This document shows, piece by piece, positions 1 through 8,349 of a DNA stretch of 51,327 bases. Position 1 is the stretch's first letter. Every line of letters starts with the position of its first letter. Location of the stretch: NCBI GenBank assembly GCA_020634935.1, contig JACKAT010000037.1:1-51327 (forward strand), written 5' to 3'. Below the pieces are notes generated by a model. That model worked only from the letters and a program-made list of their open reading frames with translations. It had not been told where the DNA came from and searched no databases. Source of the stretch: Anaerolineales bacterium. Lineage in GTDB: Bacteria > Chloroflexota > Anaerolineae > 4572-78 > J111. The translations under genes and the position numbers were made by a program.

Positions 1-84
1 GAACTGACAGCTAAGGGCTGAACGCTTAGTGAGAGATTATGGTTGAAGAGAGAGGGCATGTCAAACCCCTTATGTTTAATTTCA

Positions 85-114
85 TTGACGGAGGATAAAT
101 GGGTATGATATACT
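85..114 (+). promoter_or_regulatory. Candidate sigma-70 promoter of the MNT/HEPN pair
   Basis: A TTGACG hexamer (85-90) is followed after 18 nt by TATACT (109-114), about 100 nt upstream of the nucleotidyltransferase start. A second perfect TATAAT lies at 123-128 without a good -35. Sequence match only. Confidence 0.4.
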
Positions 115-216
115 CAGTAGGCTATAATACCCTGAGTAAGGAAGCCATGCCGAAGGGGTTGTTGCGAACTACTGCTGCCGGTACGGTGTTGAAATTGAAC
201 CAAAGGAACGAAGGTC

Positions 217-537
217 ATGCTATCTCCAGAAGATCGTCTTGTGGTCGCTAAATTGAAAAATCGGTTGGCCGGGGTGGTGCCGCTCCTAGAGTTGCGAGTT
301 TTCGGCTCAAGGGCGCGGGGTGACGCCGATCCCTACTCAGATTTAGACGTTTTTGTGAAATTAGAAAGCTGCACGCCTGAAACTCGTCAGATGATACACG
401 ATATTGCCTGGGAGGTCGGCTTTGAAATGGATCGCATTATAACGACGGTTGTCGCCACACCCGATCAGCTAGACGATGGCCCGTTGGGTGCAAGCCCACT
501 CATTTTACAGATCGAGGAAGAGGGCGTGTTGGTGTGA
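217..537 (+). CDS. MNT-type nucleotidyltransferase (antitoxin of an MNT/HEPN pair)
   Basis: This 106-residue protein is a minimal nucleotidyltransferase. The signature GSRARG followed by SDLDVFV (about residues 30-48) supplies the Gly-Ser of the nucleotide-binding loop and two of the metal-binding carboxylates; the Asp in FEMDRIIT near residue 75 can serve as the third. Family knowledge: such proteins pair with a HEPN partner and in studied type VII systems inactivate it by adding AMP. Its stop overlaps the GTG start of the HEPN gene by 4 bp (GTGA), so the two are translationally coupled. An AAGG lies just before the ATG. The exact modification carried out here is inferred. Confidence 0.85.
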   Translation: MLSPEDRLVVAKLKNRLAGVVPLLELRVFGSRARGDADPYSDLDVFVKLESCTPETRQMIHDIAWEVGFEMDRIITTVVATPDQLDDGPLGASPLILQIEEEGVLV

Positions 538-941
538 AGTCGGAACAGGTCGAGGCTTTACTCCGCTATCGATTAGAACAAGCGCGTGACACGCTGCGCG
601 AGTCGGAGATTTTGCTTCGTGAGGCTGCTTGGCGCGGGGCGATCAATCGCGCCTATTACGCAATGTTCTATGGCTTGTTGGCATTGCTGGTCACCAAGCA
701 GCTTGGCACTTCAAAACATAGCGGCGCTCTGAGCTTATTTGATCGAGAATTTGTCAAAACCGGTTTGTTTGCTCGTGAGTATTCGCGCTGGCTTCGACTG
801 GCTTTCAACCTTCGCCAAACTCAAGATTATGGAGAGATGGTGGATCTGGACCCAGAAACGGCTGAACAAGCTTTAGCCAACGCCAAAAAGTTTGTGGACG
901 CGGTCGAGACTTATCTGGTTACGACCGGAAGTTTAAAGTAA
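534..941 (+). CDS. HEPN-domain protein (UPF0332-like), partner of MNT
   Basis: A 135-residue all-helical HEPN protein. The INRAYYAMFYGLLALL segment (about residues 38-53) is the hallmark of the UPF0332 branch, and the RQTQDYGE segment (about residues 94-101) occupies the place of the RX4-6H nuclease motif, with the Asp-Tyr ending usual in this branch rather than His. It begins with GTG inside the stop codon of the nucleotidyltransferase, so the two form one unit. HEPN partners are often ribonucleases or AMP-accepting toxins. RNase activity is uncertain because the canonical His is absent. Confidence 0.8.
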   Translation: MKSEQVEALLRYRLEQARDTLRESEILLREAAWRGAINRAYYAMFYGLLALLVTKQLGTSKHSGALSLFDREFVKTGLFAREYSRWLRLAFNLRQTQDYGEMVDLDPETAEQALANAKKFVDAVETYLVTTGSLK

Positions 942-949
942 TCGAATTT

Positions 950-1645
950 CTAAGATGCTAACGTTACCTCCGCAAATGCCCGCACCGGCATCGCCGCGAC
1001 CTGCTTCCCCTTAATCGGCACGGCAAAAAAACGAAACTCGCGCCCGTGAAGCTGGTCCAGCCCGGTCAAATTCTCGACGATCAAGATATCGTGTTGGAGA
1101 AACTGCGAATGGGCCGGCCGGCTCAAATAGCGCGAGTTGTCGATGTTGACCGTATCGACCCCGACCAGTTTGACCCCGGCCTGAAGTAGCGTCTCGATCA
1201 ACGCCGGCGAAATAAATGGATAAGCCTGGTACTCGTCCGTCCCCCAATACCGATCCCAGCCGAAATTGAACAGCACCGCCTTGCCCGCCAGCTTGAGGCC
1301 AAAAGGCAGCACTTCCGGCCCCACCGCCTCGAACGGCCCGCTGCCCCGGACGTCGATGACGAGGCCGGGCAAAATCACTTCCTCCAGCCTGATCTGACTG
1401 ATGTCTCGCCCGTCGGGATAGCGGTGGTAGGGCGCGTCGAGGTAGGTGCCGACTGAGGTCTGAAACCGCATCTCGGTAATCTCGAACGCGGCCAGCCCCT
1501 CAAATTTTGGTCGCGATTGCTCGTGCGTCATAAACGGATAGATGTGGGCGGTGTATTGGGTAAACGTGCCGTCCTCGTTTTTGAGCTTGAAGCCGGGCAT
1601 GCCGTCTTCAAAGGTGTGGCTAAGGTCGATGAATTGGGTGGGCAT
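950..1645 (-). CDS. Cyclase-family (kynurenine formamidase-like) protein with atypical metal site
   Basis: The 231-residue protein starts with IDLSHTFEDGMPGF, the usual opening of the cyclase/kynurenine formamidase superfamily, and has the barrel motif VGTYLDAPYHRYPDG (about residues 72-86). Characterised members hydrolyse amides or esters with a divalent metal held by an HxGTHxD motif. Here the first His position is Thr/Ser and GTH reads GTY, while the Asp and the following DAPYH are kept. A later Glu that usually completes the site may be the one in IVENLTG. The substrate is unknown. The gene is convergent with the HEPN gene, 8 bp away, and stands alone. A CATTTCG-type repeat lies upstream. 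Confidence 0.75.
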   Translation of the reverse strand: MPTQFIDLSHTFEDGMPGFKLKNEDGTFTQYTAHIYPFMTHEQSRPKFEGLAAFEITEMRFQTSVGTYLDAPYHRYPDGRDISQIRLEEVILPGLVIDVRGSGPFEAVGPEVLPFGLKLAGKAVLFNFGWDRYWGTDEYQAYPFISPALIETLLQAGVKLVGVDTVNIDNSRYLSRPAHSQFLQHDILIVENLTGLDQLHGREFRFFAVPIKGKQVAAMPVRAFAEVTLAS

Positions 1646-1705
1646 AGAATGAATTATCCTTTAATGGTAGTGTCGCTTAGGATTGAAAAATAAATAACTT
1701 CACCA

Positions 1706-1797
1706 TGTCATTTCGAGCGATTAGCGAGAAATCCCTACAGAGTCGCTTTGCAACCGAGCGTCTCAGGGATTTCTCCGCCTGCGGCTACGAAATGACA
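1706..1797. repeat. CATTTCG-type dispersed inverted repeat, copy 1
   Basis: The unit opens with TGTCATTTCGAGCG and GAGAAATCCC and closes with GGGATTTCTCCGC and CTACGAAATGACA, giving arms of about 35 bp. It can be read open in one frame but has no coding character. Related copies are at 11440-11595 and 48922-49077. Repeats of this look are common in Chloroflexota and Bacteroidota genomes. Confidence 0.85.
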
Positions 1798-1857
1798 TGC
1801 CTCAAGAAGCAGACGTCATTTTATTTTCATTCCGTGGGACGTGGCCCGTGGAACGTT

Positions 1858-3090
1858 CTACGCCCCACGCGCCAGTTTTTTTTGTAACCGCACACGGCGA
1901 TGTTTCAACTCGGCCAGCCACTCTTGGCGTTCGTGGCGGGAGGCGGTGGGCTGGTTGAGCAGAGCGAGCGCGGTCTCCGTCCAGTCGAGCGCCTGGCGGT
2001 AGTCGCGCTGTTTGTGTTCGTAGAATTTGGCCAGTTCGACGTGGGCGTAAATCTGGCGACCTTCCGCCGCCAACTCCCAAACCTCGACGGCAGCGACCAT
2101 ATTATCAGCGCGTTTGTGGATGAAAGAAAGCCGCTGCTGGGTTAGCCAGTAATGCTCCTCCGGTAGATCGTTGCGGGCCATGCCGTGGTTGAACAGGGCT
2201 GCGGCCTGCTCGATTTGGCCCATCGCCTCGAAGAGCTTGCCGACCGCGACCAAGTCTAGGGCGTGCTCAACCGCCGTGAGGGGATCGGCCAGGAGTTGGG
2301 CCATATGATTGAGCAGCGCCGCCATCGCCACGATATCCATCGCGTTGTGGTAGAAGATGCCGGCCATCGGGCGAGCGTCGCCGCCGCGCAGATAATCAAA
2401 GTACATCTGCGGGATCAGCCAGCCGGGGACATCCTCCCCGGTGCGCTCGAAGCCCAGAATTTCTATCTCCAAATTACCCAAACTGCGATCCGGCAGCCGG
2501 TCGCGCCACAGCCGGCGGGCCAGCGTCAGTAGATCGAGATGGGCCAGCTCCGTCAGCGGCGACTCCAGTCCGTGGAGCGTATAGCGGGTGTTGAGCAGCG
2601 GCGCATCGAACGATTTGCCGTTGAACGTAACCAGCGCTCGGCACGGCTCCAAGAATTTGGCCAGCGCGTGAAGCTGGGCGCGCTCCTCGGTGGGATCGCG
2701 CATGAAAAATTGGGTCAGATTAAAGGTATCGCCCGCAAAACGGCCCGCGCCGATGAGAAAAGCATACGTGCCGGTTCCGCCGGCCAGACCCGACGTTTCG
2801 GTATCGAGAAAAGCGAACTGCTCCAGATCGCACCCGGCCAGGCGTTCATCGGCCCAATCGGCGATACAGCCGAGGGGGGCTTCCAGGCACAGGCCCACCT
2901 GCCCGTGCCGGTAGTTACTGACGTAGGCCGTTTCAGATAGAAAAGTAGGCCCGTGCGGCGTCGGTTGGGGATAGCCGGCAACAACCTCTTCGATTGGATG
3001 GGCCTCCGGTAGCTGTTTGGGCGGCGTTGGCAGATTTCGCGCGCCAACCTGCACACCGAGGGCTTTGAGTTTGTCGGACAGTGACGGCAT
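1858..3090 (-). CDS. mrfB: YprB-like RNase H-fold (DEDDh) exonuclease with C-terminal TPR-like helices
   Basis: A 410-residue protein. Residues about 90-270 form an exonuclease domain: DTETSGLAGGTG carries the first DxE pair, FNGKSFDAPLL the second Asp motif, HLDLL an Asp, and HNAMDIVAM the closing His and Asp of the DEDDh set. This arrangement is that of the YprB family, the nuclease partner of helicase YprA; the Bacillus subtilis pair is known as MrfB/MrfA, acting in mitomycin-damage repair. The C-terminal ~130 residues are helical and TPR-like. A YprA-like helicase lies in the same window (12818-15472), 10 kb away, on the same strand. Function by homology; orthology is not proven. Confidence 0.8.
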   Translation of the reverse strand: MPSLSDKLKALGVQVGARNLPTPPKQLPEAHPIEEVVAGYPQPTPHGPTFLSETAYVSNYRHGQVGLCLEAPLGCIADWADERLAGCDLEQFAFLDTETSGLAGGTGTYAFLIGAGRFAGDTFNLTQFFMRDPTEERAQLHALAKFLEPCRALVTFNGKSFDAPLLNTRYTLHGLESPLTELAHLDLLTLARRLWRDRLPDRSLGNLEIEILGFERTGEDVPGWLIPQMYFDYLRGGDARPMAGIFYHNAMDIVAMAALLNHMAQLLADPLTAVEHALDLVAVGKLFEAMGQIEQAAALFNHGMARNDLPEEHYWLTQQRLSFIHKRADNMVAAVEVWELAAEGRQIYAHVELAKFYEHKQRDYRQALDWTETALALLNQPTASRHERQEWLAELKHRRVRLQKKLARGA

Positions 3091-3180
3091 TTTTAGAGAT
3101 TGGAGACTGGAGATTGGAGATTAGGAGATTAGCGATGGGGAGATGGGGGTGTGGAATGTCTCCGGTGAATATGAATAAAG
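3091..3180. repeat. Low-complexity GAGATTGG-type repeat
   Basis: Degenerate units such as GAGATTGGAGA and GAGATTAGGAGATTAG are strung together just upstream of the exonuclease start. The same kind of sequence occurs inside the helicase gene near 14380-14470. Confidence 0.7.
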
Positions 3181-3278
3181 CCAATAGAACGGTGTTATTC
3201 TAGCACAAACGTTTGGGAGGACAAGTGAGGCTTAAGTAATTTTCATAACTAACTTGTGAGTTTGAGACCAGGATGAAT

Positions 3279-3346
3279 AGACAGGATTTACAGGATTTCC
3301 AAGATTAAAATAAGGAAAAATCATATTAATCCTGTTAATTCTGTCT
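3279..3346. repeat. Dispersed inverted repeat (AGACAGGATTTACAGG type), copy 1
   Basis: AGACAGGATTTACAGGATT and the downstream AATCCTGTTAATTCTGTCT are nearly reverse complementary across an A/T-rich centre. A second copy is at 8243-8310. No coding content. Confidence 0.8.
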
Positions 3347-3408
3347 AAATTAATGTAACAACTTAGAGTTGAAAACTACTTAACAGCTACATCCCATGAA
3401 AATGGTTT

Positions 3409-3490
3409 GGAGCGACCAAGCTGGCTTTGTCATCCGCAATGGGGTCAAAGTTTACTTTGACGCTCCTCTAGGATCAAAAAGTGACTGTCA
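3409..3490. repeat. GGAGCG...CGCTCC palindromic repeat plus half of the 130-bp element
   Basis: The segment 3409-3466 starts GGAGCGACCAAG and ends TTTGACGCTCC, with inner palindromic TCAAAGTTTACTTTGA; it belongs to a family also seen at 46737-46794 and 50537-50597. It is followed at 3476-3492 by AAAAAGTGACTGTCACC, an isolated end of the 130-bp mobile element. The whole gap 3091-3513 holds only repeats. Confidence 0.8.
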
Positions 3491-3513
3491 CCTGGTTTCT
3501 ATTTTCGTTAACC

Positions 3514-4740
3514 CTATGAGTTCCGGGAGGCGATAGCTATCAATCGCTGGGCCGCGATTTGTGCGCCATCGCTGTGGATTGCGGTAGCAATGGATTTGGC
3601 CCGGGCAATCACGTTGGGCCGGAGAACGTAATCGAGAGCGTTCGTCAGCGAGTTCGTGGTGGGTGTGCCGGGTGCGGGTGCGGTTCCGATGCCGAGTTGC
3701 CGGACGCGTTGGCCCCAGTAATGCTGGTCGTAAAGCTGCGAGATGACGACTTGGGGCGCCCCAGCGCGTGCGGCCACGGTGGTGGTGCCCGCACCACCGT
3801 GGTGGACGGCGGCGGCAACCTGTTTGAACAGCGCTTGCAGGTTGACCTCACCGATGATCAGACAGTCGGGTTCGTTGTCTATAAGCGACAGGTTGGCCCA
3901 CCCCTGAGAGATGATCGCGCGGCGTCCGATGGCGCGGGCCGTTTGGATTATCACTTGGCTAAGCTCCGCCGGCGTACGAGTACTGCCGAAGCCGAAGTAG
4001 ACGGGCGGCTCGCCGGCGTCGAGGAACGCCTCCAACTCAGGAGGAAGCGGACGCGCATCCGGCAGGAACCAGGCGCCGGTCTGGAATACGGCCTGGTCTG
4101 CGGGATCGGGCCAGGGCGCCAACACGGGGTCGGCGGCCAGCCAAGGCCGGTCGGTGAAGATGTGGCGGCGTACATCATTGACCGGGGTTAAGTCCAGCGA
4201 GGCCCGCAGCGTGGTGAGCGCCGTGCCAAACGTATCGTTAAATCGTTGGGTGTCACGTATCCAGAGTTCGAGATTGTCAGCCGTTGCCGGCAGCGGTTTC
4301 TGCCCCGGCAGCGGCGGCAATGGCGGGGGGGCGTGATGGGGCGACGGCAAAACGACGGGACTATAGGCAACGAAGATGTAAGGAATACCCATTCGCTCTG
4401 CCACCGACCGCGTAGCAATTTGCAGGGCGGTTGCCGCCACGATGATGTCGCAACTTTGAGCCGCTGCGGTGATCGTCTCGAATTGCATGGCGACCATGCT
4501 GTCCATCATCTGCCGCTGCTGTTCAGGCGTGGGCGGGGTTACCGACGGGCCGGCTGGCCCGGTTAAGCGCACCTTGGGTCCAATGGGTGTGACGGACATC
4601 CCTAAACCGTTGATCCACTCGCAGAAGTCGGGTGGCACGCACAGGTGGACCTCATGGCCGATGGTCTTCAACTGTAGTCCTAGCGCCACCAGCGGCTGGA
4701 CATCGCCCCGTGACCCGATGGTTGATAGTAGAACTCGCAT
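3514..4740 (-). CDS. GT1-family (UGT/MGT-like) glycosyltransferase
   Basis: A ~408-residue GT-B glycosyltransferase. The N-terminus MRVLLSTIGSRGDVQPL is the typical acceptor-domain opening and the C-terminal HHGGAGTTTVAARAGAPQVV (about 320-340) is the donor-binding signature of family GT1, followed by DQHYWGQRV. Members transfer sugars to lipophilic acceptors such as sterols, macrolides or carotenoids; the acceptor cannot be read from the sequence. Three ATGs occur in a row; the third is chosen because an AGGAG lies 7 nt before it. Upstream are a palindromic repeat (4769-4794) and a promoter block shared with the serine hydrolase gene (4881-4943), so the two genes are probably co-regulated. 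Confidence 0.85.
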   Translation of the reverse strand: MRVLLSTIGSRGDVQPLVALGLQLKTIGHEVHLCVPPDFCEWINGLGMSVTPIGPKVRLTGPAGPSVTPPTPEQQRQMMDSMVAMQFETITAAAQSCDIIVAATALQIATRSVAERMGIPYIFVAYSPVVLPSPHHAPPPLPPLPGQKPLPATADNLELWIRDTQRFNDTFGTALTTLRASLDLTPVNDVRRHIFTDRPWLAADPVLAPWPDPADQAVFQTGAWFLPDARPLPPELEAFLDAGEPPVYFGFGSTRTPAELSQVIIQTARAIGRRAIISQGWANLSLIDNEPDCLIIGEVNLQALFKQVAAAVHHGGAGTTTVAARAGAPQVVISQLYDQHYWGQRVRQLGIGTAPAPGTPTTNSLTNALDYVLRPNVIARAKSIATAIHSDGAQIAAQRLIAIASRNS

Positions 4741-4764
4741 CATCATTCTCCTTTAAAAATAAGA

Positions 4765-4850
4765 TTTTGTAGGACAAACTTAAGTTTGTCCTACGGTGAT
4801 TTTCATTCGCGTTGCTGGTGCGAAGCTTCTGTCGCCCTCCTTTACGATTA
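4765..4850. repeat. GTAGGACAAAC palindromic dispersed repeat, copy 1
   Basis: A perfect 26-bp palindrome (4769-4794, arms GTAGGACAAACTT) is followed by a conserved tail ending near CTGTCGC and CTCCTT. A closely matching copy, tail included, lies at 46646-46722. Both copies sit immediately upstream of leftward genes, inside their leaders. Confidence 0.85.
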
Positions 4851-4880
4851 GGGTGACAGGTGTTTGTTTCTTTGACTGCC

Positions 4881-4943
4881 AGTGTAGCCGTAAACCAGGG
4901 GTACAGTCAGGAGTCTTGGGGCGTAGATAGGGGGTTTATTTTG
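4881..4943 (-). promoter_or_regulatory. Shared promoter/operator block, copy 1 (glycosyltransferase)
   Basis: On the minus strand the order is AAATAAACCCCCT, TCTAC, GACTCCTGACT (-35-like CTGACT at 4905-4910), CCCCTGGTTTAC and TACACT (-10-like at 4881-4886), with 18 nt between the hexamers. The same block, with the same spacing, precedes the serine hydrolase gene (10105-10166). Conservation over ~60 bp in otherwise unrelated leaders points to a common regulator, plausibly the MalT-like protein encoded between them (inference). Confidence 0.6.
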
Positions 4944-4947
4944 GATA

Positions 4948-5076
4948 AGAGTTACGCACTTCAAAAGGTGACAGTCACTTAGAGGCGATAAATCACCAGT
5001 TTGGGGCAAAATGAGCGCTCGTTCTTATCAAAAAGTGACTGTCACCTTGTTTGTCCACCCGACTGCGTAAATCCTT
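4948..5076. mobile_element. 130-bp inverted-repeat element, copy A
   Basis: It begins AGAGTTACGCACTTCAAAAG and ends with CCCGACTGCGTAAATCC, with inner GGTGACAGTCACTT and AAGTGACTGTCACC. No clear target duplication is visible. It lies between the regulator gene end and the glycosyltransferase promoter block. Confidence 0.8.
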
Positions 5077-5098
5077 TAGATTGGTGGAAATCCAACCG

Positions 5099-7843
5099 TT
5101 ACAGGAGGTCAAGCTCACGGGCGTAGGCCACGGCCTGAGTCCGGCTGCTGACGCTCAGCTTGCCGAAGATATTATTGAGGTGTTTTTTGACCGTGCCGAC
5201 GGCTAAGAATAGCTCTTGAGCAATCTCCTGGTTTGAAAGACCATCGGCTACGAGACGGAGCAGTTCCAACTCACGCTCGGAAAGGGGTTCGATGAGTAGA
5301 GAAGTGGGGGAACGGGGGGGCAGAGGTGATTTCTCGCCTGCTTCCCCTTCGACAGGCTCAAGACGCGATTGTCTTCCCGCCCCCTCTGCATCGAACGCGG
5401 CCAATAATTTTGTCACATAGTCCGGCGCGATGCCGTGAGCGTGCGCTTGACGGAGCAAGTTGCTCATCGGCTCGCCTTCATCGACAAAGAGGCGAATGAA
5501 CCCCTCCGGTTCGGCCAAGCTTAGAGCTTGATTGAGGGGGGGCAGAGCCTGGCTGGTGTGGCCCAGCGCTTGCAAAACCAGCGCTTGTAAAACCAGGGCT
5601 TTAATCAGCAAGCGGCCGTGGCCAGTATTTTGAGCTTCCTGAACCAGCGTCGTCAGATTAGCCAGAGCCGCATCGAAATTGCCTTGAGCCATCAGTATTT
5701 GTGGCCGGGCCAGGTGATGGAAATAGGGGATTAATGGCCCCGGCCGGCCCGTATGTGACTCGACCCAGGCCGCAGCGGCCGTGAGGTTGTTTTGCTTCAA
5801 CAGGAACAGAAAGTGATGGTATTCAACATAAGCCATGATGTTAATGTTGAAGGTCTGCGTCCGCAATAGCGCCTCAACTTGATGGGTGTAATTTTCTGCG
5901 GCAGCCAGGTCATCGCGGGCCAGGCCAAGGTGGGCTAAACCACTCAGGGCAAATACCTGAGACTCGGTGCTGCCAAATTTCACCGCCTGGTCGACACAGC
6001 GGGTTAAATAGATCTCAACTTGGTCTAACTCATTCAGATCGTACAACACCTGGCTGGCGCACATGTAGGTGAATAGGGTACCCACAAAGGGGATGGGCCG
6101 GCCGCCAGGCTCGACCAGGTCCAGGGCCTGACGAATGAGCGACCAGGCCCGGCGGAGTTGGCCTTGGGCGTGGTGAACCATCCCGTCCAATGGCAGGAGA
6201 TGAATTCGGTGCGACTGCATACCGGGGGTTGACAACATCGAGCGCCCCTGAGCCAGCACCTCCGCAGCGGCATGCAGATCACCGGTGGCGTAATAGGCGG
6301 CCCCCAGGAAAACCACCAACATGCCGCGCATCCAATAGTCTTGTGGTAGCAATTGCAGGGCTTGCTGGGTCAGTTCAACCGCAGCGGGGTCTCGACTCAG
6401 GCTGGCGTAGCTGGCCCGAAAAGCCAAAACCTCGGGGCGGAGACTGCGGGCATGGTCCTCGTCCAGCAAGGCGAGGGCTGCTTCGGCTTCGCGCAGTTGC
6501 TCATCCGCCTCGGAAAGCTCGCCAACCGTCATCGCCGCCCAGGCTTGAACCAACCACAGGCGCGGGTGAGTGCGCCAGACTGATAGCGGTATGGCCGCCA
6601 ACCACGCTTGCAGCGTTTTGATTTCGCCTTTCTGCCACATAACGCTATGAACGCGCTCAATCAGGCGGGCGGCTTGCTCAAAATCGTGACCGGCCAGAGC
6701 GTGATTGATGGCTTCGTGCGTCAACCCATTTTGCTCCAGCCACTCCCTGGCCCGACGATGCAAGACCGGTTCGAGGTCAGGCTGGGCTTGTCGCAAACGA
6801 GCCTGTAACACTTCGGCAAAGAGATGATGATAGCGATACCATTGACGCGCATCATCCAAAGCGACAATAAACAGATTAGCTTGTTCCAATCGTTCTAAGG
6901 TCGATTGACCATCACCTTGACCGGTGACGGCTTCGCACAAAGGGGCGCAGAAGCGGTCAAGGATGGCGGTTTGTAACAAGAAATTTTGGGTGACGGGGGG
7001 CTGTTGGGCCAGCACTTCATCGGTTAGATAGTCCAGGATGTAGCGATGGCTGCCGGTGAAGGCTTGCACAAAACCGGTAATATCTTCGCGACCCTGCATC
7101 GACATCGCGGCCAGTTGGAGGCCAACAATCCAGCCCTCCGTGCGCGGCTCTAACGCGGCCACCACTTCTGCAGACAGGTTTAGGCCCATGACCTCGTTTA
7201 AAAAAGTGGCGGCCTCAGCCAGAGTAAAACGCAGGTCGGCGGCGCGGAGTTCGGTTAACTGGCCTCGTGAACGGAGCCGTGACAGCGGCAAAGGGGGATC
7301 AACCCGCGTGGTGATGATGAGATGGAACTGGGGCGGTGCGTGATCGAGCAGAAAGGTGATTGCTTCGTGAAGGGTGGGGTTTTCGATGTAATGGTAGTCA
7401 TCCAGCACCAAAGCGAAACGCTCGGCTACGGCAGCCAATTCGTTGAGCAGGACCGTCAGGCAGACGTCAAGGGGAGGCGGCTGTGGCGATTGAAACAAAG
7501 ACAGCGTATTTTCGCCAAGCCCCGGCGTCAATCGCTGCAAACTGGCAATGAAATAGGACCAGAAGCGGATGGGGTCGTTGTCGCCTTCATCCAGGGTGAA
7601 CCAGGTTACCCGCCGTTGCCGGCTGTGCGAAATCCACTCGCTGAGCACAGTGGTTTTGCCAAAACCGGCTGGGGCGGAGATGAGGGTTAATTTGCCGGTC
7701 AGCCCTGCATCAAATCGGCGGGTAAGATGGGGGCGCGGCACCAAGTTGGGCCGGGCCGGGGGGATGTAGAGTTTGGTTGTTAGGAGAGGAGACCGTGACC
7801 AGGTATCGCTAATATCGGTAAGGGGACCTGATGTTTCAGCCAT
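5099..7843 (-). CDS. MalT-like LuxR-family ATP-dependent transcriptional regulator
   Basis: A ~914-residue STAND regulator. The N-terminus has TTKLYIPPARPNLVPRP, then Walker A APAGFGKTT (about 61-69 from the first ATG) and Walker B-like LVLDDYHYI near residue 150. A long TPR-like helical region follows, and the last ~60 residues are a LuxR/NarL HTH beginning PLSERELELLRLVADGLSNQ. MalT-type proteins bind an inducer and ATP, then activate promoters. The second ATG is chosen because GGAG lies 6 nt before it; the first ATG overlaps that site. The linker before the HTH has an insertion, SRLEPVEGEAG, read from a dispersed TTCGACAGGCTCAA-type repeat. A conserved promoter block flanks the locus at 4.9 and 10.1 kb. 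Confidence 0.9.
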   Translation of the reverse strand: MAETSGPLTDISDTWSRSPLLTTKLYIPPARPNLVPRPHLTRRFDAGLTGKLTLISAPAGFGKTTVLSEWISHSRQRRVTWFTLDEGDNDPIRFWSYFIASLQRLTPGLGENTLSLFQSPQPPPLDVCLTVLLNELAAVAERFALVLDDYHYIENPTLHEAITFLLDHAPPQFHLIITTRVDPPLPLSRLRSRGQLTELRAADLRFTLAEAATFLNEVMGLNLSAEVVAALEPRTEGWIVGLQLAAMSMQGREDITGFVQAFTGSHRYILDYLTDEVLAQQPPVTQNFLLQTAILDRFCAPLCEAVTGQGDGQSTLERLEQANLFIVALDDARQWYRYHHLFAEVLQARLRQAQPDLEPVLHRRAREWLEQNGLTHEAINHALAGHDFEQAARLIERVHSVMWQKGEIKTLQAWLAAIPLSVWRTHPRLWLVQAWAAMTVGELSEADEQLREAEAALALLDEDHARSLRPEVLAFRASYASLSRDPAAVELTQQALQLLPQDYWMRGMLVVFLGAAYYATGDLHAAAEVLAQGRSMLSTPGMQSHRIHLLPLDGMVHHAQGQLRRAWSLIRQALDLVEPGGRPIPFVGTLFTYMCASQVLYDLNELDQVEIYLTRCVDQAVKFGSTESQVFALSGLAHLGLARDDLAAAENYTHQVEALLRTQTFNINIMAYVEYHHFLFLLKQNNLTAAAAWVESHTGRPGPLIPYFHHLARPQILMAQGNFDAALANLTTLVQEAQNTGHGRLLIKALVLQALVLQALGHTSQALPPLNQALSLAEPEGFIRLFVDEGEPMSNLLRQAHAHGIAPDYVTKLLAAFDAEGAGRQSRLEPVEGEAGEKSPLPPRSPTSLLIEPLSERELELLRLVADGLSNQEIAQELFLAVGTVKKHLNNIFGKLSVSSRTQAVAYARELDLL

Positions 7844-7932
7844 AAGATTCTCCATAACCGGTAAGTGTTGGGATTATACGCTTTAGCCCGAAACATCGCT
7901 AATTAACCGATAAAGCATGACCTCTGCCCAAG

Positions 7933-7960
7933 AAAAAGCCCACGCACGGTCGTGTGGGCT
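7933..7960 (-). terminator. Rho-independent terminator
   Basis: On the minus strand AGCCCAC and GTGGGCT pair around a ~10-nt loop and run into TTTTTC. It lies 27 bp after the stop of the 73-residue gene and separates it from the MalT-like gene. Confidence 0.75.
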
Positions 7961-7986
7961 GAGAATGATGAGCTGTTAGCTTGTTT

Positions 7987-8208
7987 CTAGTCCGATTCAA
8001 GATCGAAACGGGTTATCGCCAGGAGAGGTAGGTTCAAATCACGCACTTTGCGCAGCAGGCCAAACAAAGCCGCTTGATCGACTACCGGGCCGGTGAGAAG
8101 GGTTTCCCCACTTTCTTGGTGGCTGATCGTCAAGCCATCAAACCAGTCGGCCCAATAGAGATCAAGATGGCCTTTGACCCGTATCGTGTAGATCGCTGCT
8201 GGTTCCAT
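7987..8208 (-). CDS. Small conserved protein of unknown function (73 aa)
   Basis: The product reads YTIRVKGHLDLYWADWFDGL near its start and TGPVVDQAALFGLLRKVRDL in the second half, a compact alpha/beta pattern without signal peptide or membrane segment. I recognise this as a small protein recurrent in Chloroflexota and related genomes, often near MalT-like regulators (from memory, not checked), with no assigned function. It has its own terminator at 7933-7960. Length and composition support a real gene. Confidence 0.75.
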   Translation of the reverse strand: MEPAAIYTIRVKGHLDLYWADWFDGLTISHQESGETLLTGPVVDQAALFGLLRKVRDLNLPLLAITRFDLESD

Positions 8209-8242
8209 AATGATACGCTTTATATTTACCTGAGTTGATAAT

Positions 8243-8310
8243 TAGACAGGATTTACAAAATTGAAAAGATTCTTACTTAATTTCATCTTCTAAATCCTGT
8301 TAATCTTGTC
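8243..8310. repeat. Dispersed inverted repeat (AGACAGGATTTACA type), copy 2
   Basis: TAGACAGGATTTACAAAATT is paired with AAATCCTGTTAATCTTGTC. It matches the copy at 3279-3346 in arms but not in its A/T-rich centre. Confidence 0.75.
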
Positions 8311-8349
8311 CGATTTCCTCAACTCCGAACTGAGGTTATTAACCAAGTT

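Noticed and set aside
1705..1887. Short open frame upstream of the exonuclease end
   Set aside because: It lies on a CATTTCG-type repeat and has no protein-like composition.
8030..8045. tRNA T-loop-like GGTTCAAATC
   Set aside because: It lies within the 73-residue gene and no acceptor stem or anticodon arm can be drawn. No tRNA was found anywhere in the window.
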